Positions 63,228 through 64,000 of a stretch of 64,000 nt of DNA are shown here, piece after piece (position 1 is the stretch's first letter; each line of letters starts with the position of its first letter). The position numbers were made by a program, and so were the translations under genes. The notes below the pieces were generated by a model. The model was not told the DNA's origin, did not search any database, and saw nothing but the letters and a program-made list of their open reading frames with translations. Source of the stretch: Paragonimus westermani (taxonomy: Eukaryota > Platyhelminthes > Trematoda > Plagiorchiida > Troglotrematidae); contig QNGE01003031.1 of the NCBI GenBank assembly GCA_008508345.1, forward strand, positions 31,711-95,710, in the 5' to 3' direction.

Positions 63228-63895
63228 TTTCGGAAGTGTTCCGCTATTCAAAATCGCCAGTTCTCCAGCTTCGCCATAATAGCATACAAGTGTGATTTGG
63301 CCAAGACCCTATTTCATAAAGCTAGGTGGATTAGCACTCCTGGTATGCCGCAGACAGAGCAAGATTTGCTAAGAGGAACGTTACTGGCAAGTGAATATCC
63401 TGGAAAATCAGAGATTCACAGCAAGATGAACAAGTGCAATGGTCCAGTTCAAATAGCCCAAAAGAAAGATATTTCCATCCTTGAAATTTAAAAGGGATCA
63501 TTTGGCCAATGACATCAAGCAGGAATTGAAGTCTGCCTTATCACGCACGTATGCGGCCGCCCAGTTACGTTTACTTCAAGTCACCAAACGACCAGTTTTT
63601 GAAAATCGCGAACGTAGTTTTGTGTAACTATTGGGCCTCTCACGTTATCTACCAGTTCACTTGCAGTTACAGTGACGTTTCATGCGCAGAACAGGTCGAC
63701 AGATATCGCAGTGAGTAGCAGAGCACCGGCCGGAATACTTGAAACAACTCATGACACAACAATCTCAAATTGATGAACCCGTTAGTCGAAATCCCGCACC
63801 ATCGATTCCTAAAAATCTCATGATAACGGGTCGATTTGGTGACTTGACCTTGATATCCGATTTTGACGAGATCGACGAATTTTGAATTGGTAACT
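63228..63895 (+). pseudogene. Penelope-like element 3' fragment (RT thumb, GIY-YIG)
   Basis: The frame at 63216-63491 reads IIAYKCDLAKTLFHKARWIS, then ASEYPGK, the counterpart of the YKxxLVxTLFxRARxICT...NGYPxxF segment of Penelope-like polymerases. After a frame change ANDIKQELKSALSRTYAAAQ continues the thumb. Near 63648 YQFTCSYSD marks the start of the GIY-YIG domain. A further frame gives MRRTGRQISQ, stop, then AEHRPEYLKQ, matching the YIGRTxRxLxxRxxEHxPxYL pattern with the YIG lost. The same order occurs at 56.8-57.7 kb and 24.5-27.1 kb. Upstream palm motifs were not found, so it is 5'-truncated or too decayed. Confidence 0.75.
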
Positions 63896-64000
63896 GAATA
63901 CAAACCCCAAAGAACGCTACGAATCTCCTGTGCAATATAAGATACACTTACAGTTGTGTCCTATCAGTATCAACAGATCAATTCAAATAGCCAACCGTAT

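Overview
The window looks like non-coding nuclear DNA of a multicellular eukaryote, most likely a trematode flatworm. This is an inference from the content: Penelope-like elements with a GIY-YIG endonuclease, Ty3/gypsy, RTE-like and CR1-like retroelement remnants, tRNA-derived short repeats, microsatellites and no long open frames. The sequence is a scaffold: it has one long N gap (34096-34805) and two single-N joins (25694 and 60100). I found no intact protein-coding gene, no convincing exon chain, no functional tRNA or rRNA, and nothing bacterial (no operons, CRISPR arrays or phage genes).

Layout. 1-9.8 kb holds a solo LTR (family A, minus strand), two copies of a tRNA-derived repeat and otherwise anonymous sequence. 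9.84-10.34 kb carries a decayed CR1/jockey-type reverse transcriptase on the minus strand. 13.2-13.7 kb has a possible gag/protease remnant. 14.1-15.7 kb clusters two more copies of the tRNA-derived repeat and a second, tRNA-Leu/Ser-like module. A second LTR family (B) lies at 20.3 kb on the minus strand, and another copy of the short repeat at 21.5 kb. 24.1-27.3 kb is a near-identical 1.59-kb direct duplication of a Penelope-like element fragment, joined by a single N; it is probably an assembly artefact. 33.3 and 36.2 kb carry a pair of about 298-bp TG...CA direct repeats flanking the N gap (candidate LTR family C). 41.3-41.7 kb is an RTE-like 3' remnant. 43.3-43.8 kb has a coding-like minus-strand segment next to the best preserved copy of the short repeat. 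49.9-50.6 kb is a large imperfect inverted repeat centred on a family-B LTR fragment. 52.4-54.4 kb is a broken Ty3/gypsy pol followed by its 3' LTR (family B). 55.4-60.3 kb runs from a family-A LTR with an adjacent gag start to a second partial family-A LTR, with a Penelope-like element nested between them. The window ends in a fourth Penelope-like fragment (63.2-63.9 kb).

The recognisable elements are fossils with stops, frameshifts and lost key residues; none looks able to move by itself. Assignments rest on protein motifs and cross-matches between copies read by eye. No database search was run. I do not see a convincing undescribed biological system. The most unusual structures are the LTR-centred fold-back at 50 kb, the composite tRNA-derived repeat family, and the repeat pair around the gap.
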